Below, piece by piece: positions 23,594-35,400 of a DNA stretch of 64,000 nt. The notes beneath the pieces were generated by a model, which was not told the origin of the DNA, made no database searches, and saw nothing but the letters and a program-made list of their open reading frames with translations. The stretch's first letter is position 1. Each line of letters starts with the position of its first letter. Origin of the DNA: Aralia elata (lineage: Eukaryota; Streptophyta; Magnoliopsida; Apiales; Araliaceae); NCBI GenBank assembly GCA_034770075.1, contig CM068383.1, positions 35,283,094-35,347,093 on the forward strand, given 5' to 3'. A program made the translations under genes and the position numbers.

Positions 23594-23873
23594 TAGTAGA
23601 TATTAATTAGTTGTATTTCTTAAAGATTTTGTAATAGACGTGATGGTGTTTATATATGTTTTATGTTTCCGCAAATGATATAATAAAGGTTAGATGACCT
23701 GGGATTGTTTTAGCTAAGATGTTGTAACCCTTTAATGGGAGATTTCTATTTTATTTAAGAGTTTTCATTTATATTTGAATGGGTAGTTAGATGTGATGTG
23801 ATATTTGTTTTTTTGGATTGTGAACAACAAATCCTGAGGAAACGAAGTACCCGGATCTGGGGGTGTCACAGGT

Positions 23874-23885
23874 TGGTATCAAAGC
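23874..23885 (+). promoter_or_regulatory. primer-binding site of element C (mutated tRNA-Met type)
   Basis: TGGTATCAAAGC, three bases after the LTR end. It differs from the usual TGGTATCAGAGC by one G-to-A change; element G carries the same change. Confidence 0.85.
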
Positions 23886-24059
23886 CGTAGGCTATAAACC
23901 TCAGGTGGGGAAAAACCTTAGGAAGTAGCCTTTTAGGAATCAAGAAGATAAGGAACTCTCTCGAGTTCTAAAGATAGAAGAAAATAAATGACTTTATCTG
24001 CTTATGTGTTAATAACCAATATGCTTATGTGTTGAGTAACAGTCTAGTGTCAAGGGAAG

Positions 24060-24825
24060 CATTTCCGTTGATGACTATGGTAGGATCAAGTCGATGCTTA
24101 TGCTTGATTTGGAGAAACACATGGAGACATGTGAGGAAGAAGAGGAGAATTCCAAAGTGTTACCCTTAACTTTATCGGTTCTACGATGAACGATTATATT
24201 TATGACAGTAATATAGAATTATAGGAAGAGGACGAGCAGTTTGAAAAGATGGCAACAATACGACGAGCCGTTCAAGAGCTGAAGAGTGACACGTTTTGAA
24301 ACCTTACGCACAATTTTCAGGTGTGGAGCAGAGATTAGCTCAGTCAGAGTATTAAAGAGAATAACTATTAACTAGGAACGAGGTCACGAAGGATGACTTG
24401 AGATAGGAGTCAGCAAAGCGGGCAAGAGCTGAAGACGCGAAGGGTTAAAGACTTCTAAACGTATAGATCATGTTGAAAACGAGTCAAGGAAGACCTTTTA
24501 GCTGAGAATGAGAAGATGAAACTTGAGATTCAGAAACTGAAGGATGATTTGAGTGAGGAGTCAGCGGAACGTGCTAGAGCAGAGGCTGCTTGGATGAACA
24601 CCGCTCGACGTGCAGATTTTCGAGGAAGGCAAACGTGCAAAGAAGGCTAAAATTGAGGAGACAGACTACATCTTTCAGAGAGCGATTGATAGGGCCCAGG
24701 ATCGAGTTTTCCACTATCCAGTTCAGTTCGAGGACTTACCATCATACATGTTGGATCGCAGGACGATGTGCCGTATCATGGAGGAAGAACGTAGACATGC
24801 AGTTCGACGCCTTAGTAGGCCGTGA
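24060..24825 (+). pseudogene. ORF0 remnant of element C
   Basis: Remnant of the accessory ORF found between primer site and gag in all Tekay-type elements here. The N-terminal part is deleted and frames are broken. Clear homology to element G begins near ATTTCCGTTGATGACTATGG. A coiled-coil stretch around 24500-24600 reads KLEIQKLKDDLSEESAERAR. The C-terminal block (24610-24825) includes DRAQDRVFHYPVQFEDLPSY and RRTMCRIMEEERRHAVRR, matching element G's C-terminus closely. Function unknown. Confidence 0.7.
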
Positions 24826-25131
24826 TAGGAGAAGTTTTTGAATTATATGTAAATATTTATGGTAGTTAATGATAAAAATTCCAGCGTGATTATACACAAT
24901 GGAATATGACTATTTTAACCCTAAAGATTGTTTGATCTTGGGATAGTTGATGTAAATAGCAGTGATGCTATCTTTCTATGTTTTAGACTTTTGAGTGAAT
25001 GAAATATTAAGTTTTATTTGAAGATGTTATGTGTTAAAAGTTTAACCTGAATTGTTTGAGTTAAATGTTGAACACTTGAGAAATTGAGTGATGACCTAAT
25101 AAGTGCATATAATTTTTTTTAAAACGGAGAG

Positions 25132-25914
25132 ATGCCGCCTAGAAAGAGACAGCAGCGTCAACAGACCCCCGAGGGATATGCACGTAATAGTGAAGCTGAC
25201 TTCAACCCAGTACCACAGTTGGTGAATTTGTTAGTAGGAACACTTGCAAATACTCTGAATGCCTGGCTATATAGTCAAATCTCGATGTTTCAACCGAACT
25301 CGTTCACAACAGGGTTGGATAGGCCGTTTGTCGAAGAAAGGGAACGTAACGCGCTGCCATATAATCAGGAGCAGAGGGAAAGGAAAGGTGAAGGTGGGAA
25401 TAATACAAGTAGTAGCCATACTAGTAATACTCAGAAAAGAAAGTTGACCGATAATATTACCGCTGGCAATCAGCAAGCAAAGAAGGTGGGAGCATGTAAC
25501 AACTGTGGAAAGAAACATGTAGGTGTTTGCTTGAAGGGAAAAAGGGTGTGCTTTAATTGTGGCTTGAAGGGCCACATTGCACCAAATTGTCCGAGTCCGA
25601 GGAAAGGAGCGTGTTTCACGTGTGGATCGAAGGAACACTTGGCTAGAGATTGCCCAAAGAAAGCAGCAGGAAAAGCAAGCGAAGGCAAGGGAAGCAACAA
25701 CAGTGGTAATTTGGTGATTGTCGAATTAGCACCGCCAAGTCAACCAACCGAACATACGTTCGAGATGACGGTGAAGGGCACAATGCAAGGTACTATTCTG
25801 ATCAATGATCTAAATGTTGCGTGTTATGTGACTCGAGTGCTACATGTTAAGTTATGTTCGACGAATTTGCTAGAGATTTTATTTACTTCGGGAAGAGTTA
25901 GACCATTTCCTTAA
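25132..25914 (+). CDS. gag-derived zinc-knuckle protein of element C, internally deleted (260 codons)
   Basis: This is the only long element frame in the window without an internal stop. It starts at ATG 25132 with MPPRKRQQRQQTPEGY, the same gag start as in elements E and A. After about 75 residues it jumps past the Retrotrans_gag core to a basic spacer. Three intact zinc knuckles follow: CNNCGKKHVGVC, CFNCGLKGHIAPNC and CFTCGSKEHLARDC, roughly residues 123-183. The protease start follows (HTFEMTVKGTM), but the DSGA-type catalytic block is out of frame and has AGT for the glycine codon, so no active protease is made. The product would be an RNA-binding nucleocapsid-like protein without capsid core. 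Whether it is translated or helps the element use partners in trans is unknown. Confidence 0.65.
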   Translation: MPPRKRQQRQQTPEGYARNSEADFNPVPQLVNLLVGTLANTLNAWLYSQISMFQPNSFTTGLDRPFVEERERNALPYNQEQRERKGEGGNNTSSSHTSNTQKRKLTDNITAGNQQAKKVGACNNCGKKHVGVCLKGKRVCFNCGLKGHIAPNCPSPRKGACFTCGSKEHLARDCPKKAAGKASEGKGSNNSGNLVIVELAPPSQPTEHTFEMTVKGTMQGTILINDLNVACYVTRVLHVKLCSTNLLEILFTSGRVRPFP

Positions 25915-27137
25915 TATAGGAATCACGAATAATGTTTCCTGTTAGGTTAATACGTAGAATGTTTTTATGTAGATATTAAACGTTACATGATGTCAGTAGA
26001 TTTAACTCTAAGTTGACTCGAGAAAAATCTGAGGTTTTCCTAGGTTTGGATTGGGTATCGAACCATGAATTTTTTTTTTGGACCAAATAGGAATAGTAAT
26101 GTAAGGTGTTCGAGAGGACCGGAGGAGAAGTTATTTAGATAGAAAATCGTTTAACTCTATTGAGTTGAGAATATGTTTTCCGTCAATTTCGGAAGTTAGA
26201 GATAAAATTTTGCACGAACATTTCTTGTCGGTCAAGAGCCCGTTCAAATCAGATCAGTTAGCACAGTTGTATGTCAAAGAATTATTTCGGACAAGATATT
26301 TCAGTGTCATATGTATCGTATCAAGATTTACGTTTTTCATTAAATTTTTGGATGTTTTGCAAAAACGCATGGGAACGCGAAGTAGAAATTAACACAACAT
26401 ACCATCCTCACACCGACGTGTAGGGCAAAGGAACGACCCGAACGTTAGAAGATATGTTAAGAACTATTACGCAGATATTAGCAAACGTATTACGAAGCGT
26501 CGTACGAAAGGAAGTGCAGAGCTCCACTACACTGTCAAAAGATTTGTGAACGTTAACTTCTAGAACCTGAATTAATACAGAAGACTATAGAAATCGTCAA
26601 AGTTGATAAGAGCAAGATTGTTAGCTGCTGAAGACAGGCAGAAGAAAGATGCGAATTAACACCGACAAATGTGAGAATTTGAAGTGAGAATTTGAAGCAA
26701 GTAGTTTCATTTTCTTGAAAATATCTTCCTGGAATGGGGTATAACAATTGGTAAGAATGGAACGTTGAGTCTAATGTTTCTTTTGTAGTGATAAGAAGAA
26801 TATGTGCAGTGACTTGCGCCGTTGTTTTACCTACAAAGTTTGAATATATATATAGATATGTATATATATATATATATGTATTAATAGTGTGTGTCACGTT
26901 TCGGAAGTCCAACCGAGTAGTTAAAAACCATAAACATGTTATAAGGTATGAACCTTTATAATTTGAGAAGGAATTGTTTGTGAAGAACTACTTGTTCAGA
27001 TAATTGACAAGACATAGTATGTTTTCAATAGTAAATAAATACTTTATGTTAAGATGGTATGGAGAAACCACAATGCTGGAGAAGCAACGTGGGAACTCGA
27101 AGATCAGATGATGAGAACTTATCCTCAGTTATTTGCT
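25915..27137 (+). pseudogene. scrambled pol remnants of element C
   Basis: RT and RNase H are gone. About 26215-26460 is recognisable as integrase (SDQLAQLYVKE, then a broken block equivalent to the YHPQTDGQ region). The last part, about 27053-27137, reads MVWRNHNAGEATWELEDQMM then a short tail ending LFA and TAA, the C-terminal chromodomain-like end of a Tekay-type integrase. Frames are broken throughout. A TA microsatellite lies at about 26844-26880. Confidence 0.75.
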
Positions 27138-27152
27138 TAATCTATGTGTAGC

Positions 27153-27250
27153 GATTCTGGGGACAAAATCTTTATCAGGGGGGAGAATGTAACGAGACGA
27201 GCTAATTGAGTCGTGATTCTGGGGACAGAATCCATTTAAGGGGGGAAAGA
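27153..27250 (+). promoter_or_regulatory. two stem-loop plus polypurine-tract modules before and inside the 3' LTR
   Basis: Module 1: GATTCTGGGGACAAAATC (27153-27170) then AGGGGGGAGAA up to 27187, directly before the LTR start TGTAACGAG. Module 2, 63 bp later: GATTCTGGGGACAGAATC (27215-27232, 7-bp arms) then AAGGGGGGAAAGA to 27250, directly before TGTGACAAACG. Polypurine tracts prime plus-strand synthesis and so set the LTR 5' edge. Confidence 0.8.
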
Positions 27251-30200
27251 TGTGACAAACGAGAATTTTGTATCTTAATTTAAATATTTATTGAATTAAA
27301 TAAATATTTTTCGATGATTTGATTGTTGAATTAATTGATTAATTGATGAATTTGTAGTAGATTAATTTAATTATATATGTTACATTAATTAAGTTAATGT
27401 GGAGAATTTTATATTTAAAGTATGTGTTTAATTGAATTTATTTAATTAAATACATTATTTAAATAAGTATAATGTTATTTCCAATTAATTTAATTATTAA
27501 TTAGAGAATTAATATTTTGTCATTATTAATAAAGGAGAATTTTATTTATGTGACTATGTGATTTAATGTAGAATTTTTCTATTTTATTTAATTGATTTAA
27601 ATGAGATTATTTTATTAATTTAAGTATGTGACATGAACTATATTATAAGCTATTTATTAAAATAAACTAGAAGGAATAGTAGAGGACCAGCCAAACGTGG
27701 CCTTAATGGGAGTTGGGGTCAGTTAACCCATTATGGGATTAACTGACACTCACTCATCAGACTGAGTTAACGTGATTTAATTATTCTCAGCATTTCCTTA
27801 TTCTGCTAACTTGAATTAGAGAGAAATTTGGAGAACTGAATAAATCAATCATCTACTTGTATTAATTAAAGCATCTAATTGAAGGTAATTCTTCTAATTT
27901 AAGTTTTAATTTATATTCTTATGAGTTCTTCCATGAATGTATGTTTTTTGAGTTCTCTGTATTCTTTGTAAACTAAATTCCATGGCTTAAAATTTTATAA
28001 ATTGATGAATTGATGTTTGAAAGCATGTATATATGTGTTTTATATGATTTATATATGTTTTGGAGTAATTAAAATCTATGAAATCATGTTTTAATTGAAG
28101 TTCTGGAGTTACAGAGTAGTTAGTTATGAACATGGGTTGAATGTATAAAATTAATACTTGTTTTACATGTTAATGGGTTAAATTGATAACTTATTTTGTT
28201 ATTGCATGTATAAATGAAGAAAACAAGATTTAAACGGATTAATTTGATTGTATAACGAACCTGTTATGTGTGATTTTACTGAAATTGTAGAAACTTTGAT
28301 AAACTGATAGAAACCTCAAATTTGATTCTTAGATTCATGGTTTATGTGATTTAAGTCGTTAGAATCATGCTAGAAGGCTTGGATAACAATTATATTTGAA
28401 CTATAGTGTCTGAGTATGTTTAATTTGACGATTAGAATAACAAGATTGGAAATTTTGGCCTATTTTTGTGTTCTTCGCGAACTGCAGAAACTGGAATTCG
28501 TGATTCTCGCCCCGGCGAGAATTTTGTGAAGGAAATTCTCGCCCCGACGAGAATTTTGTAAAGGAATTTCTCGCCCCGGCGAGATTTTTGTGAAGGATTT
28601 CCTCGCCCCGACGAGATTTTGTGAAGGATTTTCTCGCCCCGGCAGGAACCCGAAAAAAAAAAAAAAAAAAAAAAAGAGTGAAAAGAATAGAGTAAAAATT
28701 TTATTCTTTCTTTGTGATCATGTTATGATATCGTAGACATACCTAAAGCTTAGGCTAAGGTATAAAAAGAATACTAAAATACTGTAATGGGTGGTAAGCA
28801 TATACCCACTGATTGTCCGGTGTCAATTGAGATATTAAAATGGAATTTTGGATGAGAATGAATCCTGACGTGTTTATAATACTGTAACTAATTATTGTTA
28901 TTGTTTTATAAGCGTAATGTATAGGTTGGTTAAAGAACGTGAATAGTTAAAGTATAATCTACGCACGAGGCAAGTTTCTTAACTCTACTTTTCATTGAGC
29001 AAGTATCTTATCCTTACTTTTACGTTTACACAAGTTTTCTATCCTTAATCTTTTATTTCTTCGAAAGCAAGTTTACTACTCCTAATCTTGTTATTTCATT
29101 GAAAGCAAGTATCTATCCTTAATTGACGATCTCTACGCAAGTTCCTGAATTTCATTCGCGTATCATGCAAGCTTTATAATGCTATTACTTACTTAAGCAA
29201 GTCTCTAGACCCTACTTTTACATTAAGACAGTTTCATATCTATATCTCGTTTATGATTACACAAGTGTCTAAATTCTAATTTTATATTGAGCAAGTTTCT
29301 TATTCCCCTCCTTACGTTGAGCAAGTCCTTATTATTTAACTTGTTATCTTTATACAAGTTCTCTAACCCTGGTCTTTGTGGAGCAAATTCCTCTATCATG
29401 TGATGAACAAGTTCTTAGTCTTCTAAATTCCTAAATTTTACTTTATGTCGTAGAAGCTCAAACCTCTGTTTTCATTAGTTAAAGCAAGGTTCCTGAATTA
29501 TTCTAACTTAAATTTTCTAATTTATCTTTCTAAATTCTTTCAAAAGTATAGCTTTGCCATGTGATGTTTATTCAGTTGTGAAACGTTATTATTCAGCTCT
29601 TGAAATTGATTAGCATTGTAATAATCCTTTAGCGGTTGGAATATTTTAATGATTCAACTAGCACATAGTTGATGAAGATTCTAAAAATTTAGATTTCTTT
29701 GAAGATAATTCCGAACCAGACTTCTTTTGGTACGGAACCCTATGATCAAGCTGAGATGAACAACCCTGTATCAGGGGAATTATTTTTAGAGCAATGCGAT
29801 AGCGTTAAAATGTTTGCGCAATACATAGTACGAAGGGGTTGATCACCTGGAGTACGAGATGATGGTCCATGTAGTCATTTAGACTGCTAAAGGTTACAGT
29901 AAATACACCTGTTAACCTAGGACATAGATGATGATTATAGTCGTTTAGACTGTTAAAGGTTAAAGTAGAAATACTTGACAACCTAGATGTAGTTCGTGGT
30001 CTTGTGACCCTCAGTGTATTCCTTGATGTCGATATCTGTTGTTAAGTTTAATAGTTCATTATTCCTTTGAACTTCTTCTACGTACCTTTTAGGTAAAGCT
30101 TATTGGTTCTGGTAAGAATATTTTACCAACGAAAGTTCAGTCGATTGTGTTTTATATGTTATTATTGTACTGTATTATTTTGTGGGCAATTGTTCGCTCA

Positions 30201-30556
30201 CTCTTGCACAAAACAACGCAGATGAAAACAAGAAGTTTGAAGAACCATCTACAAACAAGGGCAAAGACAAGACGCCGTAATAGTAGATATTAATTCGTTG
30301 TATTTCTTAAAGATTTTGTAATAGACGTGATGGTGTTTATATATGTTTTATGTTTTCGCAAATGATGTAATAAAGGTTAGATGACCTGGGATTGTTTTAG
30401 CTAAGATGTTGTAATCCTTTAATGGGAGATTTCTATTTTATTTAAGAGTTTTCATTTATATTTGAATGGGTAGTTAGATGTGATGTGATGTTTTTTTTTT
30501 GGATTGTGAACACCAAATCCTGAGAAAACGAAGTACTCGGATCTGGGGTTGTCACA
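27188..30556 (+). mobile_element. 3' LTR of element C (C3)
   Basis: Same structure as the 5' LTR: 63-bp extension, donor GAAG|GTAATT at 27884/27885, GC-rich array at 28502-28646, GCAAGT repeats, acceptor at 30221, end GGGTTGTCACA. A poly-A run lies near 28653-28675. ATACT follows. Confidence 0.92.
28502..28646. repeat. GC-rich hairpin array in LTR C3
   Basis: Five units with cores TTCTCGCCCCGGCGAGAA and CTCGCCCCGACGAG, matching the array in the 5' LTR. The last core is GGCAGG instead of GGCGGG. Confidence 0.92.
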
Positions 30557-30922
30557 ATACTTGTGGGCAATTGTTTGCTCACCCTTGCATAAAATATTGC
30601 AGCTAAGACTGAGAAGCTAGATGAGCCGTCCACTAGTAAGGGCAAGGGCAAGATGCAAAAGTAGCTCGCAAACTATTGTTGTTATGAAATTTATGTGATC
30701 AGATTTATTTAATATTATGTTTAATTTTTGCATTGTTGTAATAAAGGTTAGATGACCTGGGATTTATTTGCTTAAGAGATTAAGGTTGTAGCCCCTATTG
30801 TGGGAAGATGGTTTATTCACTTGAATTTGATTATGCTTATTTATGGGTAGTTAGACATGAATGAAATGAATAGTGAACACCAAATCTGTGGAATTGAAGT
30901 ACCAAGATTTGGGGGTGTCACA
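30557..30922 (+). mobile_element. 5' LTR of element G, second part
   Basis: Resumes with ATACTTGTGGGCAATTGTTT after element C and ends GGGGGTGTCACA at 30922. The branch-point-like CTCAC (A at 30581) and ATTGCAG acceptor (ending 30602) are here, followed by a purine-rich stretch open to TAG at 30662-30664. LTR G without the insert is about 2.88 kb. Confidence 0.9.
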
Positions 30923-30925
30923 GGT

Positions 30926-30937
30926 TGGTATCAAAGC
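30926..30937 (+). promoter_or_regulatory. primer-binding site of element G
   Basis: TGGTATCAAAGC after a GGT spacer; same single change from the tRNA-Met complement as in element C. Confidence 0.85.
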
Positions 30938-31161
30938 TTTAGGTTATGAACCTTAGGTGGGGAAACTTTAGGTTATAACCTTATAGGAGGTCAAAAACAT
31001 AGTGGTGATAAAACTCTTATCGAGTTCTAAGGAATGAATTAAGGAAATTCATTGAAAATAATAATAAAAGACTTTATGTGCTTATGTGTTGTAACTTATG
31101 TGCTCGCGAGTACCATCGAGTAGTATCGAGTAGTAATTAAACTTAAAATTTTTGTGGCAGG

Positions 31162-31866
31162 ATGACTGATATAGAAGGACCCATCCAGGCTAGGGAGGAA
31201 GAGCCACAAGATATTCATATCGTTCGAGAGCAGTTAGTACAGAGGGAGCCATCTCCGTTGATTACTATTGTGGGTTCAAAGTATGAGCCTAAGTATGATC
31301 CGGAGGAGGAACCTGAGGAGATTGAGGAGGAGGATGAGGATCCCCAAGAGTTCTCTCCTATCACCACTGACGTAGAGTTGTTCGATGAGTTGTATGACCA
31401 TAACGTAGAGCTACAAGATAGAGTTAAGGAGTTAGAAGATTAGGTTGAGGAACGACATACCACCATAGAGCAGAAGAATGGCGAGATTGAGGATCTTGAT
31501 ATACGTATTGGGAATGCAGAGTGGAAGTTAGTATAGGCAGAGAGTCAGAATGAAGAGCTATCAACTGAGGTAGACAAACTGAAGAGTGATCTAAAAGAAG
31601 AGTCTGCAAAGCGTGCTAGAGCCAAGGACGCGTGGATGAAGGTTGCTGATCATACAGACCGTGTTAAGGATGAGGTGCAGTCAAAGAAAGCCAAGATGGA
31701 TGAGATGGAGCATGTTTTCCACACAGCAATGGATAGGGCACATGATCGAGTTTTCCGTTATCCGGTGCAGTTTGAGGATTTCCCGTAGTACGTGATAGAT
31801 CGCAGGACGATGATTCGTATCATGGAGCAAGAGCGTAAGGAAGCCGTGCGACGTGGAATGTCTTAA
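31162..31866 (+). pseudogene. ORF0 of element G, full length, three in-frame TAG
   Basis: A single frame of 234 codons runs from ATG at 31162 to TAA at 31864. It is broken only by TAG at 31441, 31534 and 31786, with no frameshift. The N-terminal third is strongly acidic (PEEEPEEIEEEDEDPQE). The middle has heptad-like coiled-coil character (VELQDRVKELED; NEELSTEVDKLKSDLKEES). The C-terminus has DRVFRYPVQFEDFP and RRTMIRIMEQERKEAVRR. The ATG follows a GTGGCAG acceptor-like site directly. The first two TAG fit C-to-T change at CAG codons. Related ORFs sit at the same place in C, E and A. I know no function for it. Confidence 0.75.
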
Positions 31867-32493
31867 TAGATCACGAATAGTAGTAACAATAAGTTATTTT
31901 CTAAGAGAGTTATTATGATATAAATCTCAAATGAGATAAATAGTGGGATATGATGATGTGATCTTGGAATTTTAAGATTTCAGGATAGATGATGTAAATA
32001 ACTATAATGCTATATGTGTTATGTTTTGAAGCAGTAATGAATAAAATACGGAAGTTTATCAGATGTGTTATGTGCTATATGTTGTTATTCAGCCTGTACT
32101 TATTCTCATACCGGAGCTATCCCCCAGCGGATAAAACCGCCAGGCTCTCTGATTGTGGTCTCGTTTTTGTGCAGGATTGGCGCGCTTTTGGTGATTGGGG
32201 CACGTAGATGAATCTCGGCGTTAACAAGTATTATATAAAGAAAATCAATATAGTGATAATGCTATATAAGAAAGAATTTTAATATAGAATTGAGTTATAT
32301 ATATTCATATCTACTTTAATGTATAATCGTAAAGGTTGCGATTTCAGGAAATAGAAAGAAAGATATAGAAAATTTTTAATTATCCGCATTTTTATTAGTT
32401 TTACCATTGAATAATGATGTAAAGCTAGTACAAGATAGTCGTTAACGCACAAGATCGGGAATGGGAATAATCCCGATTTTGGGGGGCGTTACA
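31867..32493 (+). other. end of element G interior, then an LTR terminal fragment
   Basis: Up to about 32065 the sequence follows element C's ORF0-gag spacer and then diverges. The rest, ending CCCGATTTTGGGGGGCGTTACA at 32493, looks like the 3' end of another Ty3/gypsy LTR of the family-H style. A GC-richer block with a TTTTTGTGCAG acceptor-like site lies near 32110-32215. G's gag and pol are not found in the window. Confidence 0.5.
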
Positions 32494-35400
32494 TTCTTTA
32501 AAAATTAAATGAGTTTTTAATTCATCAAGATTTTTAGTAATAGGAGAAGATATAAATTTAAAAAATATAGATTGATCATTTAAGATTGTTCTTATACCTT
32601 CATAATTAATTCTCTCAATTAGTTGAATTATATTTAGGAATGGAGTTCCTAATATAACAAATTGTGCTAAGTTTTTTACCAGTATAAAAGTTGTTTTTAA
32701 ACATATCCCTTGATTACAAATATGAACATTATTAAGTTTGTAATTTATGTTCATTTTAGAACCATCAGCAGTACTCAAATTTTGTTTAGTTTTTTCAAAG
32801 TATTGTGTAAGTATTAACCCTTCTTTGATACAGTTCAAGTCAGCACCACTGTCTACAAGAGCAATAGTATTGATAATAAAATCCTTATCAATAACTAATC
32901 TTATACTTACATACCATTTTTGAAATGTAATTTTGTCTATAGTTAATAAATATTCAGGACTATTATCTTCTTGTTTAGCCGGGGGAGAATCAACAGGTGG
33001 GGACTCAGAAGTTTCCTTTTCTTTACCTTTATTTTTAGCACATTTAGCTAATGTTAAACTTTCAATAAACTCAAGTCTATCTTTAAGATTACTTATTTCT
33101 TTTTCTGATTATTGACTTCTTCCTTTAAGTCTTTTAAGGTAATTTTCTTTTCAGGTTCAGAAGCAATTCTATTAAATACTTCATATAATGTATAAGATGT
33201 ATAGATTTTGAGTTTTTTAACCCCTTCAACTTGTTCTTTAGTTTGATTCAAATATTTTTGTATTAGATTCCTTTTTTCAACAAGATCTTTTATTTGCTCA
33301 ATTATATCAAGAATAAAGCTTTCATGTTTTGTTAAAACATTGATACTCAAACCAATCATTTGAATTATAGATTTATAAAAATCTTTTTCTGTTTTACAGT
33401 GATCAGCACAACCAACAGAATTAACAGAATCAGAAGATGAATCAATATCATAATCATATATAGTAAACATATCAGCTGGAGAACCATAAGCAGAACTATC
33501 AGACATATCAGAAGTATCAGAATTAAGCAATAAATTATAAATTTGCTGTTTAATATTATCATCTAATTCTAAAGCATCAATTTTCTTTTTTGTTTTACAC
33601 TTATTAGCGTAATGACCCATTTGACCACATTTAAGACATTAAATATCCTTTAGGCTTTTCTTTTTTCCTTTTTAAAGGATCTAAAAGACTTTCTCTTATA
33701 ATTTTTATATTCCCAGGTGGTCTTTTTCTTTTATGTTTGTATTTTCGATTGTAAGTTTTCTTTTTATTACTAGTACTGTTCCTTTGAGGAACAGATAAAA
33801 GAGGATAACTAAATTGATGACAAAATTCACCAATTTTTTTTTCTATCAGAAATACATTGCTTTTTAAGCTGAGCTTTAAGATTTAAATCATTACATAAGG
33901 CTATGCCTTCAACAACAGTTTCACTTATTAATTTACCATAAGTATAATTATCATATGGTATAACCAATCCACCATTTTTATTTCTAAGTCTTTGTTCTAA
34001 CTTTTTCTGCAAATAAAGCAGGCAATCCAGAGATAAATTTCTCTTTCCAAAAGGTAGAATTACCATCAGTTCTCATCATAATTTTAGACAAAAACACATC
34101 TTATGCCACCTAAAGTGTGTAAGTGTAGGTTATTTTAATTTTATTAATAACTCTTTACTTCTATCCATATTATGAAGAGCATTTCCAACAAAATGTTTTA
34201 CAATTATTTGAATAAGTGTATAAACATTATCTTCAGTAATTTCTTGTTTAACAGTAGATGTTGACGCATCTATCATATGAACAGTTTTATAGCATTTAAG
34301 ATATCATATTTTTGAGTAGGCGTAAGGATATTATCCCACCAGCCTTTTAATTGACCAGTAAAACCAGAGGTGATAAAATTGGCCACTTGTTTATCAGGAT
34401 TTCTATTAGCTTTACAAACAGTAGCATACATAAGCATTTTATGTAAAATAGTAAAAATAGTTTGTTCAGATAAACCATCAATATTCCATTCATAAATGCT
34501 ATCAGCAGTATAATTAGATCTTTCAACATTTATAAAATTTTATTCAAATAAAATATCCATATGAGTAGGCCTTGGATAATAATACCTACCATAGGAAACT
34601 TTGTTTTTAAAAGATTTAGTATCAAAATTAATCTTATTAAGATCTAAAATATTATCTTGTGGTATAACCTTATATTCTGCATTACGTTGAGCAAAATGAT
34701 CAGATATTTCACACATAGGGAAAGACTCAGACTCAGACTCAGACTCAGAATTAGAATCATCATTATCTTTATTAATAACAGAATGTTGATGTGAAGAAGA
34801 AGGATTATCTTTTATCTTTAAATTAGTCAATTGATCAACTAATTTCTTAATAAATTCATAATCCCTTTTAGGGGTTAAATTGAACTTGGTTTCAACAAGT
34901 GGTTTAATATTAACCAGATCAATTCCTTTTAAAGGAATGAACTGTGACTTGGGAGAATCCATGTTAAAACTGATTTTATCAATTTTGTCTTCAATTCTAA
35001 TTATTTATTTCCCAACAGTTTGAAAACATACATTAGTATAATTATTTTGTTTCATGACCTTATTAAGATCAATTCTATCATCAATTGTAATATGATCTGC
35101 TAAAGCATTTGCTTGAATTATATTTCCCGATTTTTTTTTAAAATAAAAGGAGTTTCAGTGGGAGGATGTATGGATATAATCTTTTTTCCATTAGTTGTCC
35201 CCCATGTTTTATAAAAAATTTCAATCATACCAATTTCATTGTCTTTAAGACTTTTATTAGAAAAAACCAACCTATAAAAGGAATAATAACTTTGTTATGT
35301 TCTAAATAATTATAAAATTCTTCTTTAAATTGAACCAATTCTTTTTTAGAATAATTTTTAAAATACCAATTTCGATTTTTTTTTATTTTTCTCTTCATTA

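Larger units (their letters stand above)
20504..23870 (+). mobile_element. 5' LTR of element C (C2)
   Basis: Starts TGTAACGAGACGAG and ends GGGGGTGTCACA. The first 63 bp hold a stem-loop and a second polypurine tract (AAGGGGGGAAAGA) before TGTGACAAACG, the point where solo LTR C1 begins. Predicted intron 21201-23534 (donor GAAG|GTAATT, acceptor CGCAG). Contains the GC-rich array 21817-21963 and GCAAGT repeats 22265-22830. Confidence 0.92.
20504..30556 (+). mobile_element. complete Tekay-type element C, non-autonomous, TSD ATACT
   Basis: Two LTRs (20504-23870 and 27188-30556) of 3,367 and 3,369 bp flank a short interior of about 3.3 kb. The target-site duplication ATACT is intact at 20499-20503 and 30557-30561. 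The interior has a tRNA-Met-type primer site, an ORF0 remnant, a deleted gag with zinc knuckles, scrambled integrase remnants and the last codons of the chromodomain-like region. The RT is missing, so it cannot move by itself. The LTRs are alike apart from scattered substitutions and small indels, so it is younger than E and G. It inserted in the LTR of G. Confidence 0.93.

Noticed and set aside
33365..33562. Hydrophobic minus-strand frame of 65 codons in the caulimovirid copy
   Set aside because: It is an alternative frame of the acidic linker (33093-33620); the Leu/Ile pattern comes from AT-rich codons.
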